Assembly (NCBI GenBank): GCA_964519015.1
Contig: CAZFHZ010000116.1
Location: 1 to 9,915, forward strand
DNA from: CAZFHZ01 sp964519015
GTDB taxonomy: Bacteria; Blakebacterota; Blakebacteria; Blakebacterales; CAYUVJ01
DNA: 9,915 nt
Direction of reading: 5' to 3'
Shown here: positions 1-6,835 of the stretch, piece after piece
Layout of the letters: each line of letters opens with the position of its first letter
How positions within the stretch are numbered: position 1 is the stretch's first letter
Notes under the pieces: model-generated
Told to the model about the DNA's origin: nothing
What the model saw: the letters and a program-made list of their open reading frames with translations, nothing else
The model's database searches: none
Made by a program: the position numbers and the translations under genes

Positions 1-93
1 TCGGCCGGTATCCTGGAGGCGATCCGGGACCTCTATGGCGCCACCGAGTTGGCCCGGGAACTGGAGATGGGACACCGGACCGGCCGCCGTTGA
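1..93 (+). CDS. 3' end of an unidentified gene (partial)
   Basis: Frame 1 is open from the window edge to a TGA at 91-93 and gives 30 residues, beginning SAGILEAIRDLYGATELARE and ending in a basic stretch (HRTGRR). The predicted helical, charged tail and the G/C-rich third positions fit real coding sequence, and a strong hairpin begins 6 bases after the stop, as expected at a gene end. Thirty C-terminal residues are too few to name a family, and I do not recognise this one. The call as a gene end rests on the open frame, codon pattern and hairpin only. Confidence 0.6.
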   Translation, partial: SAGILEAIRDLYGATELARELEMGHRTGRR

Positions 94-99
94 TCCGTC

Positions 100-137
100 C
101 CTCCTCCGGGCCCGGCCTTACCGGGATCCGGAGGAGG
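100..137 (+). terminator. Long GC-rich hairpin after the partial gene, probable terminator without T-tract
   Basis: A perfect 10-bp inverted repeat (CCTCCTCCGG at 100-109 with CCGGAGGAGG at 128-137) encloses a second 5-bp stem (CCCGG 111-115 with CCGGG 121-125) around a 5-base loop. The two stems are separated by a small asymmetric bulge. It sits 6 bases after the stop codon, the usual place for a transcription terminator. The downstream bases are not T-rich, so it is not a classic intrinsic terminator; it could equally be a 3'-end stabilising structure. Confidence 0.5.
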
Positions 138-170
138 ACACCATTCCAAGGCAGATGGTTGTGAATGGCT

Positions 171-198
171 TTCATGGTGTCGTCATTCCCTATATACT
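171..198 (+). promoter_or_regulatory. Possible promoter of the XRE-cupin regulator gene
   Basis: TATACT at 193-198 matches the sigma-70 -10 consensus in five of six positions and lies in an unusually A/T-rich patch for this window. The best -35 candidate, TTCATG at 171-176, is weak (three of six, 16-base spacer). A start near 205 would leave a leader of about 78 bases. The rest of 94-282 holds only the hairpin at 100-137, this site and a Shine-Dalgarno sequence; I see no other gene there. Confidence 0.35.
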
Positions 199-282
199 GG
201 TAGTCGGTCTGGGTCCAGGGAGGTGAACCCATCGGGAAGGCACTCCGCCGTCACGGTCCCTTTTCGATCTAGGGGAGGCAAT

Positions 283-957
283 ATGAGCGAGTCCAGCCAG
301 CACAACCCGGAGGAGCTCGCGGTGACCTCTTCCGCCCTGCCGCTACCGGTCGAGCCGGGGATCGAGCCCGGCGCCGGGACGATCAGCGGGATCGGCGGCC
401 GGATCCGGGGGCTGCGCCTGGAACGGGGACTCCTCCAGCGTGAACTGGCCGAGGCCGCCGGCCTCTCCCTGAACGCGATCAGCCTGATCGAGCGGGACCA
501 GACCTCACCCACCGTGACGACCCTCGACCGGCTGGCGGGCGCGCTCGATGTGCCACTGGTCGCCCTCTTCCAGGAGCAGGAGGTCCACCCCAGCGTCATC
601 GTCACCCGATCCCTGGAGCGGGACCGGATCGCCCTGCATAAGGGCATGGTCGAACGACTCGGCCGGGGGCTGGACGGTCAGAAGATGGAGGCCGTGGAGA
701 TCACCCTCGATCCGGGCTATGAAGGTTCCCCCCGACGGCAGGTACACAGCGGCCACGAGCTCGTGTATGTTACGGAGGGGAGGATCTGGTGCGAGGTGGG
801 CGAGAAGCGCTGGGAACTCCAGGAGCGGGAGAGCCTGCTCTTCGAGGCGCGCATCCCCCACCGCTATGCCAACGCCGGGGATATCAGCGCCCGGGCGGTC
901 GTGGTCTCCTGGGAACCCGACGGTCCCGGGGGTTCGCTCCAGTCCCACTTCTCCTGA
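283..957 (+). CDS. XRE-family transcriptional regulator with C-terminal cupin domain
   Basis: This is a predicted cytoplasmic DNA-binding repressor or activator of 224 residues. Residues 1-35 look disordered. Residues 39-95 form an XRE/Cro helix-turn-helix, with RGLRLERGLLQRELAEAAGL leading into the recognition-helix region LNAISLIERDQTSPT. Residues 137-210 form a small cupin barrel, with first motif HSGHELVYVTEG (155-166) and second motif IPHRYANAG (191-199). This HTH-plus-cupin plan is that of the PuuR/SinR-like ligand-sensing regulators, where the cupin senses a small metabolite; the ligand here is unknown. The ATG at 283 is chosen because AGGGGAGG lies 4 bases upstream. An in-frame GTG at 223 would add 20 residues unlike the family. 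The gene has its own possible promoter and terminal hairpin, so it is probably monocistronic; its targets may be itself or the upstream gene. Confidence 0.88.
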   Translation: MSESSQHNPEELAVTSSALPLPVEPGIEPGAGTISGIGGRIRGLRLERGLLQRELAEAAGLSLNAISLIERDQTSPTVTTLDRLAGALDVPLVALFQEQEVHPSVIVTRSLERDRIALHKGMVERLGRGLDGQKMEAVEITLDPGYEGSPRRQVHSGHELVYVTEGRIWCEVGEKRWELQERESLLFEARIPHRYANAGDISARAVVVSWEPDGPGGSLQSHFS

Positions 958-961
958 GGAG

Positions 962-983
962 GGGAGGGCCGTGCGGTCCTCCC
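962..983 (+). terminator. GC-rich hairpin after the XRE-cupin gene, probable terminator without T-tract
   Basis: GGGAGGGCC (962-970) pairs with GGTCCTCCC (975-983), giving a 9-bp stem with one G-U pair and the tetraloop GTGC. It begins 4 bases after the TGA of the regulator and lies 49 bases before yebC, so it probably separates the regulator from the ruv operon. No run of T follows, so factor-independent termination is not assured. Confidence 0.5.
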
Positions 984-1032
984 GGGTTCCTCAGCGAACG
1001 ATCCCAAACGCGACTTCAGGGCAGGTGCGTCC

Positions 1033-1785
1033 ATGTCCGGACACTCGAAGTGGTCCACCATCAAGCGCAAGAAGGCCAAGGTCGACCAGGCCCGGGGCCG
1101 GCTCTTCTCCCGTCTGACCCGGGAGATCATAGCCGCCGCCCGTGAGGGCGGGGGTGATCCGAGTGCCAACGCCCGTTTGCGGATGGCGGTCGACAACGCT
1201 CGGATGAACAACCTGCCGGGGGAGAACATCGAACGGGCCATCCGCCGCGGCACGGGGGATCTCCCCGGGGTCGATTATGAATCGGTCTGGTATGAGGGGT
1301 ACGCCCCGGGCGGGGTGGCCATCCTGGTGGAGACCCTGACCGATAACCGCAACCGGACGGTCAGTGAGATCCGGCACATCTTCGCCAAGCGGGGGGGGAG
1401 CCTGGCCGAGACGGGGAGTGTGAGCTGGCAGTTCGAGGCCAAGGGGACCCTCTTCGTGGAAGGGGAGGGAGTGGACGAGGATGCGCTGATGATGACCGTC
1501 CTCGAAGCCGGAGGGGAGGACCTGGCCCGGGAAGGGGAAGCGTGGTACGTGGTCACCCCGGTGGAGGCCCTCGAACAGGTCAAATCCGCCCTGGAGCAGG
1601 CGGGCTTCCCCTATCGCGACGCCCAGGTCGCCCGGGTGCCGAAGAACCTCATCTCTCTGCCCCCCGATCATCAGATGCAGACGCTCCGGGTGCTGGAAGC
1701 GATCGAAGAGCAGGACGATGTGCAGAACGTCTACACCAACCTCGACATCGACGACGAGGTGGCCGCCCGGCTGGACGAGGCTTGA
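1033..1785 (+). CDS. yebC: YebC/TACO1 family protein
   Basis: The 250-residue product matches the usual length of the family. It starts with the signature MSGHSKWSTIKRKKAKVDQA, followed by the basic N-terminal helical domain, the segment NNLPGENIERAIRRGTG (about 57-73) and the core YEGYAPGGVAILVETLTDNR (about 88-107). Older annotation treats YebC as a DNA-binding transcription regulator; the mitochondrial homologue TACO1 and more recent bacterial work point to a role in translation, notably through proline-rich stretches. It heads the ruv operon, an arrangement seen in many bacteria, and ruvC follows after 5 bases. The ATG has a modest upstream AGGTG (1023-1027). A run of eight G (1391-1398) lies inside the gene, but the frame is intact. 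Confidence 0.95.
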   Translation: MSGHSKWSTIKRKKAKVDQARGRLFSRLTREIIAAAREGGGDPSANARLRMAVDNARMNNLPGENIERAIRRGTGDLPGVDYESVWYEGYAPGGVAILVETLTDNRNRTVSEIRHIFAKRGGSLAETGSVSWQFEAKGTLFVEGEGVDEDALMMTVLEAGGEDLAREGEAWYVVTPVEALEQVKSALEQAGFPYRDAQVARVPKNLISLPPDHQMQTLRVLEAIEEQDDVQNVYTNLDIDDEVAARLDEA

Positions 1786-1790
1786 GCGGC

Positions 1791-2288
1791 ATGACGGAGG
1801 AAGTCCGCATCCTGGGGATCGATCCCGGCTCCCGGATCACCGGCTGGGGCCTGATCGGGATGCGGGGGAGCGATCTGGCCGGGCTCGATCACGGGGTCTT
1901 CCGGCTGCCAGAGGAACGCCCCCTGGCCGAACGCCTGGCCTTTCTCCACCACGGGCTGACCGGACTGTTCGCCCGGATCGGTTCCGTCGAAGTGGCGGTT
2001 GAGGATATCTATGTGGCCCGGAACGTGCGTTCCGCCCTCACCCTCGGGCATGCCCGAGGGGTCGTGCTGCTGGCCTGTGCCCAGGCCGGACTGGACGTCC
2101 ACGAATATCCCGCCAACACCGTCAAGCAGTCGGTGCTCGGGCAGGCCGGTAGGGCCGCGACCAAGGAACGGATCGGATTCATGGTCAAGGCTCTGCTCGG
2201 CCTGAGCGAGGTCCCGGGTCCGGCCGACGTCACCGACGCCCTCGCCTGTGCCATCTGCCACGCCCACCGGAGGTCGCTCCCCGGATGA
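1791..2288 (+). CDS. ruvC: Crossover junction endodeoxyribonuclease RuvC
   Basis: RuvC is the Holliday-junction resolvase: as a dimer it makes paired nicks in four-way junctions after RuvAB branch migration. The 165-residue product has an RNase H-like fold with the acidic metal-binding residues in place: Asp11 in ILGIDPGS, Glu71 in VEDIYVARN, and Asp146 and Asp149 in PADVTDALA. Compared with typical RuvC, the loop after VKQSVLG carries about two extra residues (QAGRAATK where the family usually has six). The ATG at 1791 puts the first catalytic Asp at position 11, as in the family; a longer in-frame reading from 1542 would run back through yebC and is not credible. It starts 5 bases after yebC and its TGA overlaps the ATG of ruvA, so translation is probably coupled. 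Confidence 0.97.
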   Translation: MTEEVRILGIDPGSRITGWGLIGMRGSDLAGLDHGVFRLPEERPLAERLAFLHHGLTGLFARIGSVEVAVEDIYVARNVRSALTLGHARGVVLLACAQAGLDVHEYPANTVKQSVLGQAGRAATKERIGFMVKALLGLSEVPGPADVTDALACAICHAHRRSLPG

Positions 2289-2890
2289 TCGCCTGGATCG
2301 AAGGAACGCTGTTCGCCCGGCATCCCACTGTGGCCGTCGTCCAGGTGGGAGGACTCGCCCTGCATTGCCGTATCAGCCTGACCACCTACGCCGCCCTGCC
2401 GAAGGAGGGGGAGCAGGTCCGTCTTCAGACTGTCCTGCTCGTGCGCGACGATGGACTCGAGCTCTTCGGGTTCGCCAGCGAAGTTGAACGCACGCTCTTC
2501 GGGCTGCTCAGGGAGGTGTCGGGGGTGGGGCCTAGAATGGCGCAGGGTATCCTGTCCGGACTTTCCGTCGAGGAGTTCGTGCGGGCTCTCGCCGACGAGG
2601 ACCTGGTCGCGCTGACCGCCATCAAGGGGGTCGGGCGCAAGACGGCCGAACGGCTCGTGCTCGAGCTGAGGGAGAAACTGCCCCGGCTCGGGCCGGTAGC
2701 CGAAGGGGTGGCGTCTGTCCCTTCCGGAGCGCACCGGCGACCCGGGGAGGAAGAAGCCATGCTGGCCCTCCGTTCCTTGGGCTATTCCGCCCAGGAAGCG
2801 GAGCGGGCGGTCCAGCGGGCGGTGAACGAGACCGAGGGAGAGCCCTCCGTGGAGAGCATCGTGAAACGAGCGCTCACGCTCACCCGCTGA
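2285..2890 (+). CDS. ruvA: Holliday junction branch migration protein RuvA
   Basis: RuvA binds the four-way junction as a tetramer and docks the RuvB motors. The 201-residue product shows the three expected parts: an N-terminal OB-fold (about 1-62, ending VRDDGLELFGFA), two helix-hairpin-helix DNA-binding motifs (LLREVSGVGPRMAQGIL and LVALTAIKGVGRKTAERLVL, about 73-130), and after a short flexible linker a C-terminal three-helix domain (about 152-199, EEEAMLALRSLGYSAQEAER) that contacts RuvB. Length and start (MIAWIEGTL, family MIG-type) are normal. Its ATG overlaps the ruvC stop as ATGA, and GGAGG lies 11 bases upstream at 2269-2273. Confidence 0.97.
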   Translation: MIAWIEGTLFARHPTVAVVQVGGLALHCRISLTTYAALPKEGEQVRLQTVLLVRDDGLELFGFASEVERTLFGLLREVSGVGPRMAQGILSGLSVEEFVRALADEDLVALTAIKGVGRKTAERLVLELREKLPRLGPVAEGVASVPSGAHRRPGEEEAMLALRSLGYSAQEAERAVQRAVNETEGEPSVESIVKRALTLTR

Positions 2891-2909
2891 ATCCCCCCGG
2901 ACCGGTATC

Positions 2910-3974
2910 ATGTCCGAACCACGTATCACCACACCGAGACCGACCGGCGACGAACGGGCCTTCGAAGAGGTCCTGCGTCCCTCCAGCTTCGACCAGTTCG
3001 TGGGTCAGACGGGCGCCGTCGACAACCTGCGGCTCTTCATCCAGGCCGCCCGCGAGCGGGGGGAGGCGCTCGACCATCTCCTGCTCTTCGGGCCGCCCGG
3101 TCTGGGTAAGACCACCCTTGCTTATATAGTAGCGAACGAGTTGGGGGTGGACCTGAAGTCCACCTCCGGTCCGGTCCTGGAACGGGCCGGGGACCTGGCC
3201 GGTCTGCTCACCGGGATCGGGGAGGGGGACGTGCTCTTCATCGACGAAGTCCACCGACTCAGTCCGGTCGTGGAGGAGTACCTCTACTCGGCAATGGAGG
3301 ATTACCGGCTCGATATCCTTATCGACAAGGGCCCGAGTGCCCGTTCCATCAAGCTCAAGCTGAACCGCTTCACCCTCGTCGGGGCCACGACCCGGGCCGG
3401 CATGCTCACCGGCGCCCTGCGGGCCCGGTTCGGATTGACGATCCGGCTCGACTACTACGCCCACTCCGAACTGGCCGCCATCCTGACCCGGTCCGCCCGG
3501 GTGCTCGGGGTGGAGCTCGACCCCGAGGGGGGGGCGGAGATCGCCCGGCGCAGCCGGGGGACTCCCCGGATCGCCAATCGGCTGCTCCGCCGGGCGCGCG
3601 ACGTGGCCCAGGTGAAGGGGGACGGCCGGGTCACGTCGCCGATCGCCGCCCAGACGCTCGAACTGATCGGAATCGACGATCAGGGTCTCGACGAGATGGA
3701 CCGCCGCATGCTCCTGACCATCATCGACAAGTTCGAAGGGGGGCCGGTCGGTCTCAATTCCCTGGCGGTGGCGGTCGGCGAAGAGGGGGAGACCCTGGAG
3801 GAGGTCTACGAGCCCTTCCTCATCCAGCTCGGGCTGCTCCACCGGACCCCGCGGGGACGCGTGGTCACCCGTGGTGCCTACACCTACTTCGGCCGGACGG
3901 TACCCCCCGGCCGGGCCAGCGGGGAGGACTCACCCGACCTCTTCACCGGGGCCGGGGAGGGCCCGGTGCCGTGA
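2910..3974 (+). CDS. ruvB: Holliday junction branch migration ATPase RuvB
   Basis: RuvB is the AAA+ hexameric motor that pumps DNA through the RuvA-bound junction. In the 354-residue product the Walker A motif is GPPGLGKT (61-68), Walker B is LFIDEVH (109-115), sensor 1 is GATTRAG (158-164), the arginine-finger region is ALRARFG (169-175) and sensor 2 is GTPRIANRLLRRARD. The C-terminal winged-helix domain ends RGRVVTRGAYTYFGR and is followed by a slightly acidic tail of about 22 residues that is longer than usual and of unknown role. The gap after ruvA is 19 bases and has no convincing Shine-Dalgarno sequence. The TGA overlaps the GTG start of ispD by 4 bases. A run of eight G occurs at 3527-3534. 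Confidence 0.97.
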   Translation: MSEPRITTPRPTGDERAFEEVLRPSSFDQFVGQTGAVDNLRLFIQAARERGEALDHLLLFGPPGLGKTTLAYIVANELGVDLKSTSGPVLERAGDLAGLLTGIGEGDVLFIDEVHRLSPVVEEYLYSAMEDYRLDILIDKGPSARSIKLKLNRFTLVGATTRAGMLTGALRARFGLTIRLDYYAHSELAAILTRSARVLGVELDPEGGAEIARRSRGTPRIANRLLRRARDVAQVKGDGRVTSPIAAQTLELIGIDDQGLDEMDRRMLLTIIDKFEGGPVGLNSLAVAVGEEGETLEEVYEPFLIQLGLLHRTPRGRVVTRGAYTYFGRTVPPGRASGEDSPDLFTGAGEGPVP

Positions 3975-4672
3975 CGGCCCGGGTCGCGGTCGTGGTCGTC
4001 GCCGCCGGTGAGGGCCGCCGGCTGGGCGGGACCGAACCGAAACAGTTCCAGGAAGTGGCCGGCCGCCCGTTGCTCGTTCATGCCCTGCTCCCCTTTGAAG
4101 CACATCCCTGGGTGGACCGAATAGTCGTTGTACTGCCGCCGGAGAAGATCGAGGAGTGGTCGGCTCGACTGCCGATCCGGTTCGGCCTCCACAAGGTGAG
4201 CGCGGTGGTCCCCGGGGGCGCCCGGCGGCGTGATTCGGTGCGGGCCGGTCTGGAAGCGGCCGGAGCGGGCGGCTGGCGGAGCGATGAACTGGTCGCCGTC
4301 CACGACGGGGTCCGGCCGCTACTGGAGCCCGGATTGCTCGACCGCCTGCTACACGCCGCCGCAGAGAGCGGGGCGGCGGTCCCGGTGGTCCCGCTGAACG
4401 ATACCGTCGTGCGGACCGCCGGAAGGGAGTGGGGGGAGGTGGTCGAGCGGGGAAACCTGCGCCGCGTCCAGACGCCGCAGGTCTTCCGGGCGGAGTGGCT
4501 CCTGGAAGCACATGACCTCGACCCGGGAAGGGATGTCTCGGACGATGCCCAGCTGGTGTGGGCGCTGGGACGGCCGGTGATCCTGGTGGCCGGGGATCCC
4601 GGTAACCTGAAGGTGACCGACCCGCGTGACCTGGAGCTGGCCCGGCGCTGGCTGGAAGGAGGAGCGCGATGA
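3971..4672 (+). CDS. ispD: 2-C-methyl-D-erythritol 4-phosphate cytidylyltransferase IspD
   Basis: IspD transfers CMP from CTP to methylerythritol 4-phosphate in the MEP isoprenoid pathway. The 233-residue product carries the nucleotide-binding loop AAGEGRRLGGTEPKQF (11-26), with Arg17 and Lys24 at the positions of the E. coli catalytic Arg20 and Lys27. It also has GGARRRDSVRAGL (82-94), VHDGVRPL (110-117), LNDTV with Thr145, RGNLRRVQTPQ with Arg160, DDAQLV (191-196) and NLKVTDPRDL with Lys214. All family landmarks are therefore present. The GTG start overlaps the ruvB stop (GTGA), with GGGGAGG 10 bases upstream (3954-3960). The stop overlaps ispF (ATGA), so the two pathway enzymes are coupled but not fused. 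Confidence 0.96.
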   Translation: MTARVAVVVVAAGEGRRLGGTEPKQFQEVAGRPLLVHALLPFEAHPWVDRIVVVLPPEKIEEWSARLPIRFGLHKVSAVVPGGARRRDSVRAGLEAAGAGGWRSDELVAVHDGVRPLLEPGLLDRLLHAAAESGAAVPVVPLNDTVVRTAGREWGEVVERGNLRRVQTPQVFRAEWLLEAHDLDPGRDVSDDAQLVWALGRPVILVAGDPGNLKVTDPRDLELARRWLEGGAR

Positions 4673-5169
4673 GCGAGTCGCCGCGAATCGGGATCGGCTA
4701 CGAGATCCACCGCACCGATCCGGAGCGACCCCTGGTACTCGGGGGGGTTCGCATCCCCGAGGCCTCCTTCGGGCTGTCCGGGCATTCCGACGCCGACGTC
4801 GTGCTGCACGCGGTGGCCGACGCTTGTCTGGGCGCGGCGGCGCTGGGCGATATCGGTGTCCATTTCCCCGACACCGACCCGGCCTGGGCGGGAGCCGACT
4901 CGGCGGGGCTGCTGGGCCGGGTGGTCACCCTGGTGGCCGAACGCGGCTGGCAGGTCGGGAACGTCGATGTGACCGTCATCGCCCAGGCACCGAAGCTGGC
5001 GCCCCATGTGGAGGCGATGCGCCGCCGGATCGCGGAAGTACTGAACTGTCCGCTTACCGCGGCGTCGGTGAAGGCGACGACCCACGAGGGGCTGGGACCG
5101 TTGGGGCGTGCCGAAGGGATCGCCGCCCAGGCCGTGGTACTCCTGGTCCCCGCTGTGCGGGAGGTGTGA
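4669..5169 (+). CDS. ispF: 2-C-methyl-D-erythritol 2,4-cyclodiphosphate synthase IspF
   Basis: IspF is the homotrimeric MEP-pathway enzyme that cyclises CDP-methylerythritol 2-phosphate with release of CMP, using a zinc ion. The 166-residue product shows the family core: GHSDADVVLHAVADACLGAA (38-57), DIGVHFPDTDP (61-71), NVDVTVIAQAPKL (98-110) and VKATTHEGLGPLGRAEGI (134-151). His14 and His47 match two zinc ligands. The third ligand is Asp in the usual GYDxH motif but reads Glu12 here (GYEIHR), a conservative but unusual change. The ATG has a strong AAGGAGG 6 bases upstream (4656-4662) and overlaps the ispD stop. A run of seven G lies at 4741-4747. Confidence 0.95.
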   Translation: MSESPRIGIGYEIHRTDPERPLVLGGVRIPEASFGLSGHSDADVVLHAVADACLGAAALGDIGVHFPDTDPAWAGADSAGLLGRVVTLVAERGWQVGNVDVTVIAQAPKLAPHVEAMRRRIAEVLNCPLTAASVKATTHEGLGPLGRAEGIAAQAVVLLVPAVREV

Positions 5170-5170
5170 G

Positions 5171-6151
5171 GTGGGGCGACCGGTGGTGGGAGTCCTGCTG
5201 GGAGGTACCAGCCCGGAACGGGAGGTCTCGCTCGCCTCGGGGGCGGCCGTGGCCGAAGCCCTGGAGCGGGGGGGGTGGGCGGTGCGGCGCTACGATTTCG
5301 GTCTCCCCGGGGAACGGGAGCGCGGCCCGGTGGCCGCCCGGCTGCTCGCGGCGCTGCAGGTCGGCCCGTTGGCTGGAGTGGCGGTGGTCTTCAATGCCCT
5401 CCACGGCGGGGCAGGGGAGGACGGGCGGGTCCAGGCCCTCCTGGAACTGGCGGAGGTCCCCTACACCGGGTCGGGGCCCCTGGCCAGCGCCCTGACCATG
5501 GACAAGTGGCTGACCAAGCAGATCGTCCGGGCCGCCGGCGTGACGGTGCCGGAGGGGGTGCTCTGGCACCTCGGGGACGCCACCCCGCCGGAGGTGCTGG
5601 CCGCGGAATGGAGCGGCCGTCTCGGCTACCCCCTGGTGGTCAAACCGGTCGACCAGGGCTCAACCGTCGGGTTCTCACTGGTCGGCGGGGAGAAGGAGTT
5701 GGGGGAGGCCCTGACCGCCGCCGCCGCCTTCGGCTCGGGCGCGCTCGTGGAAGCCTTCATCCCGGGCCGGGAGGTCACCGTCGCGGTAGTGGGTGGTGAG
5801 GCCCTGCCCGTGGTGGAGATCGTCCCCTCGCACGGGGTGTATGATTACGCCTGCAAGTACACCCCCGGCCTGAGCATGTACCACTGCCCGGCCGACCTGG
5901 CGCCGGCGGTGGTGAGGGAGCTCCAGGAGGCGGCCCTCGAGGTCTTCGGCCGGCTCCAGCACCGCGATTACTCCCGCATGGACTTCCGGCTCTCCGAGGC
6001 AGGGCGACCTTTCCTGCTGGAGGGGAATACCCTGCCCGGATTCACCGCTACCAGCCTGGTCCCCAAGGCTGCGGCCGCGGCCGGGATCGATTTCGAGACC
6101 CTCTGCACCCGGCTGGTCGAGGCCGCCCTCGACCGCGGCGGTCCACGGTGA
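5171..6151 (+). CDS. ddl: D-alanine--D-alanine ligase
   Basis: Ddl joins two D-alanines with ATP to make the terminal dipeptide of the peptidoglycan precursor. The 326-residue ATP-grasp protein has GGTSPEREVSL (11-21) with Glu17, FNALHGGAGEDG (74-85), YTGSGPLASALTMDK (98-112), the ATP-binding VVKPVDQGSTVG (156-167), the omega loop YDYACKY (224-230), SRMDF with Arg269 and Asp271, and LLEGNTLPGFTATSLVPKAA with Glu284 and Asn286. Tyr230 is kept at the position that is Phe in D-Ala-D-Lac ligases, so D-Ala-D-Ala is the likely product. The GTG at 5171 is chosen because GGGAGGTG (5159-5166) precedes it and it starts one base after ispF; an upstream reading from 5108 would overlap ispF by about 60 bases. 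A run of eight G lies at 5268-5275. Confidence 0.95.
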   Translation: MGRPVVGVLLGGTSPEREVSLASGAAVAEALERGGWAVRRYDFGLPGERERGPVAARLLAALQVGPLAGVAVVFNALHGGAGEDGRVQALLELAEVPYTGSGPLASALTMDKWLTKQIVRAAGVTVPEGVLWHLGDATPPEVLAAEWSGRLGYPLVVKPVDQGSTVGFSLVGGEKELGEALTAAAAFGSGALVEAFIPGREVTVAVVGGEALPVVEIVPSHGVYDYACKYTPGLSMYHCPADLAPAVVRELQEAALEVFGRLQHRDYSRMDFRLSEAGRPFLLEGNTLPGFTATSLVPKAAAAAGIDFETLCTRLVEAALDRGGPR

Positions 6152-6801
6152 GCCGGGTCGTCGACATCGCAATCGTGATCCTGGTCGTTCTGTTGGTGCT
6201 GGGCGGCCTGCGCCGGGGGTTGCGTCGCGAGCTGCTCAACTTGGCCGGAGTGGTGGTCGCCCTCCTGGGGGGGGTCTTCCTGGCTCGCCCGGTGGCTTCA
6301 CTGATCGCCCGTTTCGGCGTGCTCGAGGAGGTCCCCTGGCTGCTCGCCTTCATCGGCGGGTTCCTGGCCGCCTCGCTTCTCTTCAGTCTGCTCAAGGCGC
6401 CGCTGCTACCCCGCGAGGTCGACCTGGCCGAGCGCATTTCGGGCGGGGTGGTGGGACTGGGGAAGGGGGTGGTCCTGGCCGCCCTCCTGCTCTACCTGCT
6501 GTTGGGCCTCTGGCCGGACGGGGCGAGGCGGTTGACCGCCGCACCCGCCGCCCGCCTGGTCTTGCCGGTGGTGGAAGTGGTGGACCGGGTGGCCGGAGCG
6601 GTCCGGGTGCTGCTCCCCCGCGATTTCACCGAGCGGGTCCGGACGACCTGGGAGGGGGTACGTCGTTCCGGGCGGGAGGTCTCCGAGACGCTGGAGACGA
6701 TCCAGCAGGCGGGCGAGCAGGTGCGGGAATACGGACGGACGGTCGGGGAAGGGGCCGCGGTGGTCGATTCCCTCCTCCGCCCGCCTCCCCCTCCTCGCTG
6801 A
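6148..6801 (+). CDS. cvpA: CvpA family membrane protein
   Basis: The 217-residue product looks like a four-helix inner-membrane protein of the CvpA family. Hydrophobic segments lie at about 5-20, 31-46, 63-83 and 99-122. The family signature is visible in the start MSRVVDIAIVILVVL with the following GLRRGLRRELL, and in RISGGVVGLGKGVVLAALLL (97-116). CvpA is known from colicin V production in E. coli and is linked to envelope homeostasis elsewhere; the exact activity is unsettled. A predicted cytoplasmic or periplasmic helical tail (about 150-210) ends in five consecutive prolines (RPPPPPR). The GTG start overlaps the ddl stop (GTGA), making it the last gene of the packed operon and tying it to a wall-synthesis gene. 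A run of eight G lies at 6267-6274. Confidence 0.88.
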   Translation: MSRVVDIAIVILVVLLVLGGLRRGLRRELLNLAGVVVALLGGVFLARPVASLIARFGVLEEVPWLLAFIGGFLAASLLFSLLKAPLLPREVDLAERISGGVVGLGKGVVLAALLLYLLLGLWPDGARRLTAAPAARLVLPVVEVVDRVAGAVRVLLPRDFTERVRTTWEGVRRSGREVSETLETIQQAGEQVREYGRTVGEGAAVVDSLLRPPPPPR

Positions 6802-6827
6802 ACCCGGCTCGAGCGAACGGGCATATT
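6798..6827 (+). promoter_or_regulatory. Possible cysS promoter at the end of cvpA
   Basis: CTGAAC (6798-6803) and CATATT (6822-6827) are separated by 18 bases and match the sigma-70 -35 and -10 consensus in three and four of six positions. A start near 6834 would put the small dyad at 6836-6851 in the leader. The same CATATT hexamer forms the -10 of the better promoter upstream of the tRNA cluster. cysS may instead be read through from the upstream operon. Confidence 0.3.
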
Positions 6828-6835
6828 GCCTTCCC

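Noticed and set aside
1542..1790. N-terminal extension of ruvC from an upstream start
   Set aside because: The extension lies wholly inside yebC, looks like a low-complexity shadow translation (Arg/Gly/Pro-rich), and would displace the catalytic Asp from its usual place near residue 11.
5638..5673. Gln in place of Glu in the Ddl ATP-loop (VDQGSTVG rather than REGSSVG)
   Set aside because: Gln at this place also occurs in ordinary Ddl proteins such as the NQGSSVG type, and the catalytic Ser164 and the omega-loop Tyr230 are kept.
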